Numbered from the stretch's first letter, positions 26,382 through 36,400 are shown. The stretch is DNA of 54,993 bases from Phycisphaerae bacterium (GCA_016927755.1 JAFGLZ010000154.1:1-54993); one strand, 5' to 3'. A program made the numbers and translations. The notes: generated by a model not told the origin, from the letters alone.

Positions 26382-26702
26382 GGATCAGACCTCACGCGGA
26401 GTCTTGCGGGGCGTCAGCGCGTTATCGGACGCGACGGTACGACCGCCGGGGCGCCGCCGGGACGAAGTCCCGCGGCCCTGCTGCGCTGCGGAGAACCTGG
26501 CATATTCGCCAATGGCAGCGCAGCGCGGACCTGGCGCGGAGACATTCCCGCCCTCGAACCTAGAATCGTCTCGGCAAAGGATGGGGTTTAGGTATCAGGC
26601 GATGTTATCGGGACGCATCCGAGGGAACTGGCGGGCAGGAAACGAAAGCCCCCGGTCACCGCACGTAACCGGGGGCTTGTGATCGTCACACGAAGGTTCG
26701 CG
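26382..26702. other. Intergenic region between chemoreceptor and porin
   Basis: About 320 bases holding the porin terminator at the right and presumably the chemoreceptor promoter at the left. A TGCGCTGC/GCAGCGCA inverted repeat near 26485-26535 is the only other structure I notice. No gene is supported. Confidence 0.4.
26646..26678 (-). terminator. Rho-independent terminator of the porin gene
   Basis: AAGCCCCCGGT (26646-26656) and ACCGGGGGCTT (26668-26678) form a perfect 11-base stem with an 11-base loop, 25 bases after the porin stop codon. Read on the minus strand the stem is followed by TTTCGTTTCC, a usable U-rich tail. Confidence 0.8.
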
Positions 26703-28196
26703 CTAGAACTTGACCTGAAGCTGGATGCGAACCATGTTGACCTCGTCGTTCTGGCTCCAGTTGGCGGCGGAGGAAGATGAGGGAGCCTCCGACATCCGCG
26801 TGAAATCGGCTTGGACCACCGCATTCCAACTGGACCATGGGAAGTAGTTCACGCCGAAGGCGTACTCCCAGCAGTTGTCTCCGTTGTTGTCCCAGACGCC
26901 ACCCAGTCGAGCAGCCATTTCCAGTTTTTTCGGAATGACGAAGTAACCGGCCTGGAGGTATCCGCCTTGCTGGTGGCTGGCGTCGCTGCGACCGGTCTGG
27001 AGTTCCCAGGCGCTGAACTCGCTGTTTCCGTCGATGGTACGGAGCCAGTACTCGGCCGTGGCCGAGAAGCCACGATACCGGAACGCCGCGTCCGTTCCGA
27101 ACTGGAAGTAGTCGGTCCCCGTCAGGTCCGCCACGGCGTTCCCGCCGATTCCCCGCCCGCTACGGATTCGATCCGGGATGCTGTACCAAGCACCGGGGTT
27201 CCGGTCGCCGTTGTCGTCGTTGTAGCCGAAGCTGAAGCCAACCTCCAACTGCGGATCCTTGGAGTAGGCCAGATCGCTCTCGCCGTTGATGGGGCCGCCC
27301 AGGATGTTCGCAACGAGCCGTGTGGCGTACGCGAAGTTGGTATCGAGCTGATCCAGGCTGGGGCTGTCGTTCGGATTGGCGACGCCGTTGGCAACGGCCA
27401 CGACGTAGCTCAATTTCTTGGCCAGCGTACCGTGGACGGCCGCTCCGATCGTCCGATCGAGGTTGAAGAACTCATTGGCCATCGATCGGTCAACGAACTG
27501 GAGCGCCGACTTGCTGACGAGCTCCTGCCGCCCGAACGGCACCTTGACCAAGCCGGCCAGGAATTGGACCTCAGGCATCAAGGCGTAGTTGACGTATGCA
27601 TAGTAGGTTCGCCAGTCATGCTGGTTGTCGGTATCGCCGTAGACCGTGATGTTGTAGGTCAGCTTCGGGTCGTGGATGTGGCCCGTGAAGATCAGGAAGA
27701 GGTCTTCGATCTCGAACCCGTTGATGTCATCCTGTTTCTGCCGGCCCTGGAGCCTCCTGTTATCGGTCTGTCGGTTCTGACCGGTGTAGCGGATGTGCAT
27801 GTAACCGCCGATCTTCAGGAGAAATGTTTCGTCGGAGCTCTTGATGTAGAACCCCTTGTCGTATCCGACCTGCTGGACGTCGGGATACAGGCTCTCTCTG
27901 AAGCCGCTATCGGCCATCAACTCCTGGACGACCTTGCGAACCTCGGCCACCCTGGTCGCATCAGTGGACTCGGCTTCGAGCGAATCAACCTGGTTCTGCA
28001 GCGCGCCAATCTTGTCCTGCTGTGCCTTGAGCAGTGACTCGAGTTGGTTGATCTTGTCGTTCAGGCCCGCGCTGTCAGCCTGCCCGTCGGCTTTGGCCAC
28101 GGCGGTCCCCGAATCCCCCAGGGCAGACACCGGAATCAGCGCCACCAAGCACAACGCCGTCCACACGCCTGCACTCCCTCGCAAGCTCCTGATCAT
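26703..28196 (-). CDS. Outer-membrane porin, phosphate-selective porin (OprP/OprO)-like
   Basis: A 497-residue outer-membrane beta-barrel protein. A signal peptide (about residues 1-27) is followed by a coiled-coil stretch (about 45-80, LNDKINQLESLLKAQQDKIG), then SDETFLLKIGGYMHIRYTGQ, which is the usual first strand of OprP/OprO-type porins. Aromatic-rich alternating strands continue to the end, and the last residue is phenylalanine (RIQLQVKF), as needed for BAM recognition. GGAGG six bases before ATG supports the start. The N-terminal coiled coil suggests trimerisation or peptidoglycan contact. Phosphate specificity is not established; the family includes general and pyrophosphate porins. 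No pst or pho genes are nearby. It indicates a Gram-negative envelope. Confidence 0.88.
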   Translation of the reverse strand: MIRSLRGSAGVWTALCLVALIPVSALGDSGTAVAKADGQADSAGLNDKINQLESLLKAQQDKIGALQNQVDSLEAESTDATRVAEVRKVVQELMADSGFRESLYPDVQQVGYDKGFYIKSSDETFLLKIGGYMHIRYTGQNRQTDNRRLQGRQKQDDINGFEIEDLFLIFTGHIHDPKLTYNITVYGDTDNQHDWRTYYAYVNYALMPEVQFLAGLVKVPFGRQELVSKSALQFVDRSMANEFFNLDRTIGAAVHGTLAKKLSYVVAVANGVANPNDSPSLDQLDTNFAYATRLVANILGGPINGESDLAYSKDPQLEVGFSFGYNDDNGDRNPGAWYSIPDRIRSGRGIGGNAVADLTGTDYFQFGTDAAFRYRGFSATAEYWLRTIDGNSEFSAWELQTGRSDASHQQGGYLQAGYFVIPKKLEMAARLGGVWDNNGDNCWEYAFGVNYFPWSSWNAVVQADFTRMSEAPSSSSAANWSQNDEVNMVRIQLQVKF

Positions 28197-28451
28197 TGGG
28201 TATCCTCCAAGAAACTCAACGGTGACCGATGGTCAGTCTGTTCGCCCAAGGTGCGCCACACGGGGCGCCGCCGCACCACTTAGCGCGACCGTTGTACATC
28301 GCTGGCGCGAGGCATTGCTAAGACCACGTTAAGATGCAACCAGGATATTCTGTCAGCGGCCAAAACACAGGCTTCCACTCGCTTTCAGAGGTTCGGGCCC
28401 TTCGTTCCGAGACGGACCTCGATAGCGATCCTGATTGACCAGATCCTCAGC

Positions 28452-28474
28452 AAGTTTCGCTAGCAACGAAACTT
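28452..28474. repeat. Perfect inverted repeat (possible operator)
   Basis: AAGTTTCG (28452-28459) and CGAAACTT (28467-28474) flank a seven-base spacer, about 255 bases upstream of the porin start. The AT-rich arms and symmetry suit a regulator-binding site; without a U-tract it is not a good terminator. Confidence 0.4.
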
Positions 28475-28928
28475 CTACCGCGCCTAAGCGAGGATTCTAG
28501 GCCGAATTGGATTCTCATGCAATGGTCTATTCTGGATTTTTTTATCGGTCGTCCTGGGGATTGAGTTGAGGCTTTCGGCTGGAGAGCTAGAGTCGCGGGA
28601 CAGGGAATCCTGGCCTCAGGCCCCCGATGCCCCGAGCGCGGGGCCAGTGCTGGCCCGTGCTGGTGGGGCCGCAAGCGGCATCCACCCCTGGGTACGGTAT
28701 GCCGGGCGCGATCATGGCCGCAGGTGCCCCCACCGGGAGGATGCGAGTACCCTCCGACGGCAAGGATGCCGCCATAAGTGTCTGCTCGTTCGGATCATCG
28801 GGAATCGGGAACAGGAAGATGCAACACCTTCCCCCACAAGCACGCACCGCCCTTTAGTGTCGGTGAAAGACGCGCCTACCCGAGATCGTCTCCGGGACAC
28901 GACCCATCCAGGGAAGATGATGAGGCCA

Positions 28929-28950
28929 GGCGATTACGGCGATAATCGCC
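28929..28950 (-). terminator. Hairpin after the small lipoprotein gene
   Basis: GGCGATTA (28929-28936) pairs with TAATCGCC (28943-28950) across a six-base loop, beginning about 20 bases after the lipoprotein stop on the minus strand. No U-tract follows, so it may only stabilise the transcript end. Confidence 0.35.
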
Positions 28951-28968
28951 CGGCGCTCTCAATCTGCC

Positions 28969-29112
28969 TTACGGCTGGAACCACGCATCGGACTGAGCCG
29001 AATGTGACTCACCCGTCATGGCCGCCGGCTCCGCCTTGTTGTCGGCGCAACCAGCCAAGCTGAAAGAGAAGACGACCAGGAACAACACGGACAGTAGAGC
29101 ACGCTTGATCAT
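28969..29112 (-). CDS. Small lipoprotein, 47 residues
   Basis: Predicted lipoprotein with the N-terminus MIKRALLSVLFLVVF and a clear lipobox SLAGC, so Cys22 would be lipidated and the mature part is only about 26 polar residues (ADNKAEPAAMTGESHSAQSD and a short tail). It has a strong ribosome-binding site, GGGGAGGGG, seven bases before ATG, and a near-consensus promoter about 80 bases upstream, so I think it is expressed although short. No domain is recognised. Tiny lipoproteins of this kind are common in Planctomycetes and entericidin-like peptides are a loose parallel. It is divergent from the M48 protease gene. Confidence 0.72.
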   Translation of the reverse strand: MIKRALLSVLFLVVFSFSLAGCADNKAEPAAMTGESHSAQSDAWFQP

Positions 29113-29513
29113 GATTTGACCCCTCCCCTAAGAGGTTGCTCTTAAAAAGTGCCTTACAACGCCTGCGCCACACTTGCAGACTCAACTTATTCTACTTCCC
29201 GGTCAGCCGATGTCAACTTCAACATGGGTTGGACAATCGTCTCACCTCGCAGCATTTGATGCGGCTCCACCGCTACGGCTTCCTTCGCGATTTCGCGCAT
29301 GGTCTCGATGCGTCAACCACTCACGCCTTCGTCAAAAGGGGGCATGTTCGGCGCCCCGGCCCGGAACGTTCCGCAGCCTGTCATTCCCGGACGTTGCCGG
29401 GTTATCGGACGTGGCAGACCCATCCCGGGGGCAAGTCATAGCGAAAAGCGTTTGACGTCCGCGCGATTATATTCGAGGTTTCGAAGACTCACTCGCCGTG
29501 GGGGGGCACGTGG
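29113..29513. other. Intergenic region between lipoprotein and M48 protease
   Basis: About 400 bases between divergent genes. The left part contains the lipoprotein leader with a small hairpin (TAAGAG-GTTG-CTCTTA, 29129-29144) directly next to its ribosome-binding site and its promoter. The right part has a TATATT box at 29468-29473 that could serve the protease gene, but its -35 spacing is wrong (TTGACG only ten bases away). No further gene is supported. Confidence 0.45.
29189..29216 (-). promoter_or_regulatory. Sigma-70-type promoter of the small lipoprotein
   Basis: On the minus strand a perfect TTGACA -35 (29211-29216) and TAGAAT -10 (29189-29194) are 16 bases apart, about 80 bases before the lipoprotein start. 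This is the best consensus promoter in the window. Confidence 0.7.
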
Positions 29514-30143
29514 GTGCTTCGCGTTTTTTCTGTCATTTTTCTTGCGCTGACAGCGGGCTGTCAGGTTGCCGGCCCGCTCGCCTCCACAGACATCGCCAAT
29601 GCCGCTCAGGCGGAGGCCCTCGCCGGTCTCCGTGCTGCTCGGTCGTTGGAGGATTGCTACGGAGGGGTCGTTCGTGACAATACGGCGGAGCGACGGATGA
29701 GCGGCATTGCCGATCGCCTTGCCCGCCAGATTCCCGATCGTCCGATAAGTCTCCGTTGCCGGCTGCTCGCCTGCGACAAGATCAACGCCTTCTCACTACC
29801 GGGTGGGCTGATCTACGTCACGAAAGGTTTGTACGCTCGGTTGTCGACTGAGGATCGGCTTGCGGCGGTCCTGGCACATGAGCTGGCGCACATCGTGGCC
29901 AAGGACAGCTTCAAGAACCCCCATGCCACGAGTCAGGAGAAGCTAGCGAGAGAGGTGTCGGCGGATCAACGCGGCGTGCGATACCTGATCTCTACCGGGT
30001 ATCGGCCGGAGGCCATGATCGACGTGATTCATGTCGTCAGGTCGTACATGCCCGAGGGGTGGGCCGAGGTGCGGTCCGAAGCCGTGGTCCACGAGATCGA
30101 GCGGTGTTCGGAGCAGCTTGCGCACGCGGGCGCCGACCGATAG
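29514..30143 (+). CDS. M48-family zinc metalloprotease, lipoprotein
   Basis: A 209-residue peptidase with a signal sequence ending in the lipobox LTAGC (Cys16 lipidated). The zinc site HELAHI is at residues 122-127 (His122, Glu123, His126) and the third ligand is probably Glu147 in REVSADQRG, matching the ExxAD pattern of M48 enzymes. It has NAFSLPGGLIYVTKGL, the usual strand before the helix. It lacks the transmembrane HtpX part and the TPR tail of BepA, so it is a minimal periplasmic M48 protease, likely involved in outer-membrane or envelope protein quality control. The start is a GTG. It converges on the paaI gene with only eight bases between them. Confidence 0.9.
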   Translation: MLRVFSVIFLALTAGCQVAGPLASTDIANAAQAEALAGLRAARSLEDCYGGVVRDNTAERRMSGIADRLARQIPDRPISLRCRLLACDKINAFSLPGGLIYVTKGLYARLSTEDRLAAVLAHELAHIVAKDSFKNPHATSQEKLAREVSADQRGVRYLISTGYRPEAMIDVIHVVRSYMPEGWAEVRSEAVVHEIERCSEQLAHAGADR

Positions 30144-30151
30144 CACCGTCG

Positions 30152-30601
30152 TCACCCGGCGGTCGACGGGATGATGGGATCCTTCTTCCGGTAGGCCAGC
30201 CCCTGGAACGTCGCGATCAGTTCGCCGTCGCCATTCCTGACCTCAACGTTATAGGTGGATAGTCTCGGATTGGCTGAGACCTCTCGAGCCTCGGCCACGA
30301 GGACGCCGTCCACCGCGGCCTTGATGAACGTCACCGCGGCATTGATGGCGATCGCCACGGTCCCGCAGGCGTTGCAGGCCGCGGCGAAGGCGAAGTCCGC
30401 CAGCGCGAACGTCGTTGCGCCGTGAACCATGTTCACCGCGTTCAGATGGAACGGCTGGACCTCCATGCTCGCCTTGGCGTATCCCTCAGCGACCTCTTCG
30501 AGTGTGAAGCCGAGGTAGGCGGCCAGCCGGTCGCCTTTCGTGAAGTAGTCCTTGATGGCCGCCATGGAAGGCTTCGGTGGCTTCTCCGCTGAGTGGTTCA
30601 T
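30152..30601 (-). CDS. paaI: PaaI-type hotdog-fold thioesterase
   Basis: A 149-residue acyl-CoA thioesterase. The hotdog core is visible: LGFTLEEVAEGYAKASMEV, NAVNMVHGATTFALADFAFA (the conserved HGG/HGA turn and the Asp of the active site) and STYNVEVRNGDGELIATFQG. PaaI enzymes hydrolyse phenylacetyl-CoA and ring-hydroxylated derivatives, which fits the paaK/ior operon 10 kb away, although it is not in that operon and may act on other CoA esters. The ATG chosen gives normal length; the frame extends upstream without family similarity. Confidence 0.88.
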   Translation of the reverse strand: MNHSAEKPPKPSMAAIKDYFTKGDRLAAYLGFTLEEVAEGYAKASMEVQPFHLNAVNMVHGATTFALADFAFAAACNACGTVAIAINAAVTFIKAAVDGVLVAEAREVSANPRLSTYNVEVRNGDGELIATFQGLAYRKKDPIIPSTAG

Positions 30602-30882
30602 GACAGCATTCCCTGGTCTGAGATTCCGCTCCGACCGGGACCCGATCAGGCCCGATCGAACGGGTACGGTTTCCCGCAAGCACGAAGGAACTCATGATAT
30701 AGGGCCTAGGCGATGGTGACCAGTCGCCCGTCCGTCCCATCGAAATGCGCCTTCCCGGAACGCGGGTCCGCGCGGCACGCGTTCGGTGAAATATCCCCCT
30801 CCAAACAGTGACAACACCGGTGTGGTGAGCGTCGACGCCGGGATCATGTGTTCTGTAAATCCTTGATGTAAGGAGGATTGCG

Positions 30883-31725
30883 ATGGTCCTCAAATCGGTC
30901 AAGATCGGGGCGATCGGCCTGGCGGGATTCTGTCTGATCGGAGGATTCATCTTCGGGGCGGATCTGTTGAGCTATGTGAGCAGCTCGGCGCGATCCGTTC
31001 AGTCGGCCGTCAAGGATGCGGTTCCGGTCGAGTTCGAGTTGAAACGGGCTCGAGATCTGCTGGAGGACATCATTCCAGAGATGCAGGCGAACGTCCGCCT
31101 GATCGCGCAGGAGGAAGTGGAGGTCGCGGGCATCAAGGCCGACGTCGAGCGGCACCAAAACGCGACTTCTAGAGAGCGTCTTGCCGTGGCCACGCTGCGC
31201 GATGCCCTAAACGCGCCTCGTGCGACCGTGACGCTTGCCGGTCGGACGTATCGGCGCGATCAGGTCAAGGCGGAGCTGGCGCGACGGTTCGACGGGCTCA
31301 AAGAGGCCGAACTGGTGCTTGGCGGCAAGCAGCGGCTGCTCGATACGCGACAGAAGTCGCTCAAGGCCGCGATGCAAATGCTCGATCGAACTCGTTCTCA
31401 GAAGGCCCGGTTGGAGACCCAGATCGAGGGCCTCGACGCGCAGTATCGTCTGGTGAAGGCGGCGTCCGTGGGATCGCGGTTCCACGTGGACCACTCCAAG
31501 CTGGCTCAGACGGAGAAGCTAATCCGCGACATCAAGAAACGGCTTGATGTTGCGGAACGGATCCTGTCCCACGAGGCTCGGTTCGTCGAGCCGATTCCGG
31601 TCGACACGATCAGCGAAGAAGACCTGATCGCACAGGTGGACGACCACCTGTCCGCCGAGGATCTGACCGTCGAGACGGCGGGAGGCGGTGCGCTAGCCCT
31701 CGATCGGGCGGGACAGATTGACTGA
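30883..31725 (+). CDS. Membrane-anchored coiled-coil protein of unknown function
   Basis: A 280-residue protein not assigned to a family. One membrane span (about residues 8-28, IGAIGLAGFCLIGGFIFGADL) is followed by long helical heptad-rich segments: about 50-105, 130-185 (the stretch starting QRLLDTRQKSLKAAMQMLDR) and 205-230, then an acidic tail. Between them sits a short non-helical piece with VTLAGRTYRRDQV. The layout recalls PspA-like or polar-localised coiled-coil proteins, but no specific signature is present. AAGGAGG seven bases before ATG is a strong ribosome-binding site. It is the first of five co-directional genes ending in a sigma factor, and a membrane scaffold or sensor role is my inference. 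A palindrome ACACCGGTGT (30814-30823) lies in its upstream region. Confidence 0.78.
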   Translation: MVLKSVKIGAIGLAGFCLIGGFIFGADLLSYVSSSARSVQSAVKDAVPVEFELKRARDLLEDIIPEMQANVRLIAQEEVEVAGIKADVERHQNATSRERLAVATLRDALNAPRATVTLAGRTYRRDQVKAELARRFDGLKEAELVLGGKQRLLDTRQKSLKAAMQMLDRTRSQKARLETQIEGLDAQYRLVKAASVGSRFHVDHSKLAQTEKLIRDIKKRLDVAERILSHEARFVEPIPVDTISEEDLIAQVDDHLSAEDLTVETAGGGALALDRAGQID

Positions 31726-31809
31726 TCCATGGGGCCTACTCGGCGCGGGAGGCGGCTGCCGAGCGGGTATACTGGGAGCCTGGGCTCCTCTTGCCGCGGA
31801 GCTAGACGC

Positions 31810-33384
31810 GTGCTGATCCTTCGCATCCGACAAGCCGAGACCGCCCTGTGGGACGGACGCCTGGACGAGGCCTTCGATCTGGCCCGCCGAGAGGAGGTCC
31901 GATCGCATCGTCAGGGCCAGCAGTTGGTCGGCGACTTGGCGCGGGCGCTCGTTGCCCGGGGCTGGGAGCATTTGAAGGTCGGAAGGCTTTCCGAGGCGAT
32001 GTCCGACTGCGGCAAGGCGGCCAGACTCGCTGGAAACTCCGGCGACATCGCGGCGCTGCGAGGAGCGATCGAGCAGGCGATGTCGAAGGAGAACCACAAT
32101 CGCCATCGCCATGCGGACGTCCTGGCTTGCGCCCGAGAGTGCCTGGACAATGGCATGTTGTCCGGCTGCGAGGATCTGCTGGCCAGCGCGGAGGGTGAGA
32201 CTCGGCGGATCGAGGCCCTCCGCGGAGAAGCGGCGGCGCGACGAGCGGATGCCGACGCGTCATTGAGGCGGGTCGAGGTCGCCATCGAGCGGCAGGATTG
32301 GTCCGGCGCCATCGAAGGACTCCTTGCGGCTTGGCAGACACACGCCTCGAGCGACCGATTGGCGTCGCTGGCGGCGGCGGTAACGGATCGTGTCGGCATG
32401 GAGATCCGGGCGGCGCTTGATACGGGACGGCTGGATCGGGCGAACCTGCTGATGTGTCGGCTGAGAAAGCTGCCCCGACAGGGCGTCGAGATGCGGGAGT
32501 TGTCCAGGGCGCTGTCGAAGTGTCAACTTGCGTTCGAGTGCATCGAGCAAGGTCGTCTGCGTCAGGCGAGCGAGGCGCTTCGGCAACTGTCGGCGCTCCT
32601 CCCTGAGGCTGCGTGGGTGCGGGACGCATTGGCCCATGCGGAGCAGACGGCTACAGGGCTGGAAGCGCTTCGAGGTGGGCCGTTGGGTCTGGTCTCACCC
32701 AGTGGCTCGGGGGCGTCGTCTTTGACCGTTGCCGTGAACGATGCGCCGCCGGCGGGGCGACCGGATCGCCTTCCCGCTTCGCCAGACAAGCCGGACGGAT
32801 GTGTGCCGATGCGATTCATGCTTCAGATCGACGGGGTGGGCGGTTTCCTGGTCCTTCTCGACCGTCAGATCACGGTCGGTCCGGCGGCCTCGTCGCGGTC
32901 TCCGGACCTGCCGCTGATGGCAGACCGGAACCTGCCGCCCATCAGGATCGAACGACTCGAGGATGACTACTTCGTCTCCGCAACGGACGGGGTACTCGTC
33001 AACGGCAGGGCAGCGCGGCGGAGCTTGCTGTCGGACGGCGACAAGATCGGGCTGTCACAGCGTTGTCGGCTTCGGTTCGGGCTGCCTCATCCGGCGAGTT
33101 CGTCGGCCGTGCTGGACGTCTCGGGCTCGCGTCTGCCGACCGGCGACGTGCGGCGTGTGATTCTCCTCGACCGCAATCTGGTAATCGGTCCGGCGGGAAC
33201 GTCGCACATTCGCACCGACCGCGTGATCGAGCCGATCGTGCTGAGTGTGCGGGACGGGCGGCTGCTCTGCGGCAGCAGCGAGCCGATGACGGTGGACGAC
33301 CGGGTCGTGGATCGGTCGACGGGGATTCCGATGAACTCTCATGTGTGCGTGGGTCCGCTGTCGTTCGTGATGGTGCCGGCGTAG
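31810..33384 (+). CDS. Helical-repeat protein with two FHA-like domains
   Basis: A 524-residue soluble protein. Residues about 1-305 are TPR-like helical repeats (for example ALVARGWEHLKVGRLSEAMS and AFECIEQGRLRQASEALRQL). Two FHA-like beta domains follow, about 334-433 (ending GVLVNGRAARRSLLSDGDKI, the typical asparagine-glycine and LxDGDxI turn) and about 443-524. The canonical phosphothreonine-binding Arg and Ser are not obvious, so both domains are degenerate. FHA domains usually bind phosphothreonine peptides, which fits the kinase gene 48 bases downstream. The start is uncertain: this GTG has GGAG eight bases upstream, while an in-frame ATG at 31729 would add 27 non-protein-like residues. 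Confidence 0.72.
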   Translation: MLILRIRQAETALWDGRLDEAFDLARREEVRSHRQGQQLVGDLARALVARGWEHLKVGRLSEAMSDCGKAARLAGNSGDIAALRGAIEQAMSKENHNRHRHADVLACARECLDNGMLSGCEDLLASAEGETRRIEALRGEAAARRADADASLRRVEVAIERQDWSGAIEGLLAAWQTHASSDRLASLAAAVTDRVGMEIRAALDTGRLDRANLLMCRLRKLPRQGVEMRELSRALSKCQLAFECIEQGRLRQASEALRQLSALLPEAAWVRDALAHAEQTATGLEALRGGPLGLVSPSGSGASSLTVAVNDAPPAGRPDRLPASPDKPDGCVPMRFMLQIDGVGGFLVLLDRQITVGPAASSRSPDLPLMADRNLPPIRIERLEDDYFVSATDGVLVNGRAARRSLLSDGDKIGLSQRCRLRFGLPHPASSSAVLDVSGSRLPTGDVRRVILLDRNLVIGPAGTSHIRTDRVIEPIVLSVRDGRLLCGSSEPMTVDDRVVDRSTGIPMNSHVCVGPLSFVMVPA

Positions 33385-33432
33385 GATGCAGGCGGCGGCG
33401 GGGAGCTGAGTCACTCAGTCAGGGCGAGAGCG

Positions 33433-36400
33433 ATGCAAGGGTACCAATACAAGCACGGTGACCGTCCCCTGGAGGGCTTCACGATCCAACGGGCCGTGGG
33501 GCGCGGCGGTTTCGGGGAGGTCTACTACGCCCTGAGCGACAGCGGCCGGGAAGTGGCGCTCAAGTGCGTCCAGGGTTACGAGGAGATCGAGCTGCGCGGC
33601 ATCCGCCAGTGCATGAACCTCAAGAGCCCGTACCTCGTGACGATCTTTGACGTGAAGCACAACGATCAGGACCGTCCGTTCGTGATCATGGAGTACGTTT
33701 CCGGTCCGTCTCTCCGGGACCTGCTGAACGAGTCGCCATCGGGGCTCGGGGCGCAGAAGGCGGCGTTCTTCCTTCGCGAGATCGGCAAGGGGCTGACCTA
33801 CCTGCACGACCGGGGGATCGTCCACCGCGACCTGAAGCCGGGGAACATCTTCTACGAGGACGGGTACGTCAAGATCGGCGATTACGGCCTGAGCAAGGTC
33901 ATGACGGCCAGCCAGCACAGCGGGCAGACGATCACGGTGGGGACGGTTCACTACATGGCCCCGGAGATCGGCAAGGGGCGATACGACCAGGGCATCGACA
34001 TCTATGCGCTGGGCATCGTGCTTTTCGAGATGCTAACGGGACAGGTGCCGTTCTTCGGCGCCTCGCCGGGCGAGATCCTGATGAAGCACATGGCCAGCGA
34101 TCCGGACCTCAGCGGGATCGAGGAGCCGTTCGCCCGGGTCATCCGGCGGGCGATGGACAAGGATCCGGAGCGGCGCTACCGGACGGTCCAGGAGATGGTT
34201 GAGGACGTCTTTGGGGCCGAGCACGTCCGTGAGAGCGTCTCCCACTTCCGCCCGGAGAGTCTGAGCGAAGTGGCCGAGCGAATCGGCCAGAAGGTCGCGG
34301 CGGGCGTTCGGGCCGGCGCATCGGGTTCATCGGGAGATCCGACGGTAACGCTCGGCCGCGACGTTCCGCCTGGCCAAGGCGGGAGCAGCGCCTGGGGCAG
34401 GCCGGAAAACTGGTGGGAAGACTTCGGCCGGCGGATGGGGCAATGGGGCGAGCAGATGGGCCGATGGGGCGAGCGGTTCGGCTCGCACGTCGGGCGCGAA
34501 GTCGCCAAGCAGGCCCGTCAGTTCGGCGAATCCTCCGTGGACTCAGACATGCGGGTGCGGGGCGACCCGAAGCAGGATCCGCTTAAGCGGCATCAGCGGC
34601 GCATCCTGGCCTTTACGGCCGCGGGCATCGTCGCGGTGGCGGTCGCGTTGGCTACGCCGTTTGGACATGACGACAGTCTGCTGACCGGCCTCGGGACGTT
34701 CTGCGCATTGGTGGGGAGCGCGCTGGGGATCCTCATCGCGGAGCGTCGTCTGGGGCTTCAATCGGAGTCGGACTTCGTCAAACGCCTGGCGTACGGCGGG
34801 CTGGCGTGTGTTCTCGGCGTGATATTCCTTGTCCCAACGGTAATCTTGGCTGGATACTTGAACGAGAGTCTGGGGCGGGCCGCCATCACGATATGCGTGG
34901 CGATCTTCCTGGTGAACTGGCCGAAGCGGACGAACCCCGGACGGGAGGAGCGAGTCTCCCTGGGATGCGCCTTTGCCGCGGGATTGGCGGGGCTGATCGT
35001 CTCGGCGATCGGCGGCGGAGACATGCTCCTGGCGACCGGCTTCCTTGCCGGGCTGTCGCTGACGGCGCAAGTGGCCAGCGCGTTTGACCCCAAAAGCGCC
35101 AGGGACTTGCGCAGGCATTTGGCGGAGATGGAGGAGTTCTGGCAAGGCTCCGTCGCTCGGGGTGCGCCGGCGGAGGCGAGGCCCGGCATCGCGCCGGCAC
35201 CTCCTCCCCCGCCAGCGGCTCGTCCTGAGCAGAACGCAGCGGAGCGCGCGGTGCCGGGCAGACGGGGAATCGGCGAGCACGGACTGCGCGCGGGCGAGGC
35301 TCGGCAGCACGATCGCGGAAGCGCTTCGCTCTGGCACGCCGTCGAAGGCGTTCCGGTACCCGTATGGGTTCGGCCGGTCGCTCTGCTAGTGTTCATGATC
35401 TTGCTGGGTGTGGGCGTGGCGTGCCTGGTCTGGGCGGGGACGACGCGTTCCGATGACGAACTCGTCATCGGGGTCTGCGTGGGTGTCAGTTCGCTGCTGC
35501 TGTCGCTGTTCTGCCTGGTTAAGTCGCTCCAACTCCGATTCGTGAGTTGGTGGAGCAGCCTGGTCAAGCCGCTCGTGATGATCGCGTGTTTGACGGCCGT
35601 GTTGACGGCGTCGATGGTCCTTGGTGTCTCGCGACTCGGCTCGGACGAGACGGCGATTGCCGTGTTCTTCATCGTCTTCCCCAGCCTCCTGTTCTTGGTT
35701 GCCGCTGTGCTGCCCAACGCCGCAATGCATTCACTCTTTGGTGGCGCGATCCCGAGGACGCCGAGCCCTCCGTCGCTACATACGGTTTCCACGCGTCGGC
35801 GATTGTGGGCATTCTTACTGGCCTGCGCCGGCTTTCTCGGAGTGGGCGGGCTGCAGCGGTTCTACGTCGGTAAGGTCGGCACGGGCCTGATCTGGCTGCT
35901 GACGGTCGGGTTGTTCTACATGGGGACGCTGTACGACCTGATTCTGATTGCGCTGGGCAAGTTCCGGGACCGGCACGGGCTGCCCCTGATTGTCTGGCAC
36001 AGCGACGAGGAGTTGAGGCGATCGTCGGTTTCGGCTGCGGCGAAGGTCGGTGCCCCGCCAGGGCCGCAGGCAGCGGTTGAGATCACACGAGATCTTCGGG
36101 AGCATCGAGAAGTCACCCAACCCTCGGGGGGCCGGGCGACAAGCGATCCTGCGGCTTCCGCAAGGTCGGCGGCAGGCAACCGGGACTCGTTCGACTTTGC
36201 AGGCATTGTCCTGTCAGCCATCGGCGGTGTGTTCCTGCTGGTGACGTTGGTCACGGGGCTGGCGCTGGCGGCGGAGCTCCCGGCGATGCTGGCGGCCGGT
36301 CTGCCGGAACCTGACGTGGCCGCGGAGTTGACGAAGGCGTTCGGTTACGCGGGCTGGCCCAAGCTGTTAGACCGGATCCTGACGATCGCGACGGTGAGCT

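Larger units (their letters stand above)
28197..28968. other. Non-coding stretch upstream of the porin
   Basis: About 770 bases in which I cannot support a gene. The part next to the porin should contain its promoter. A perfect inverted repeat lies at 28452-28474 and a T7 tract near 28538; another hairpin lies at 28929-28950. The open frames here are short, in conflicting directions and rich in Pro/Arg, and none has a ribosome-binding site plus a protein-like sequence. Confidence 0.45.

Noticed and set aside
28560..28900. Short open frames on both strands between porin and lipoprotein
   Set aside because: Pro/Arg/Gly-rich, overlapping in conflicting frames, and without a ribosome-binding site or recognisable family.
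33880..33888. DYG instead of DFG in the kinase
   Set aside because: The aspartate is kept and Phe-to-Tyr substitution is tolerated in many active bacterial kinases, so it does not suggest a pseudokinase.
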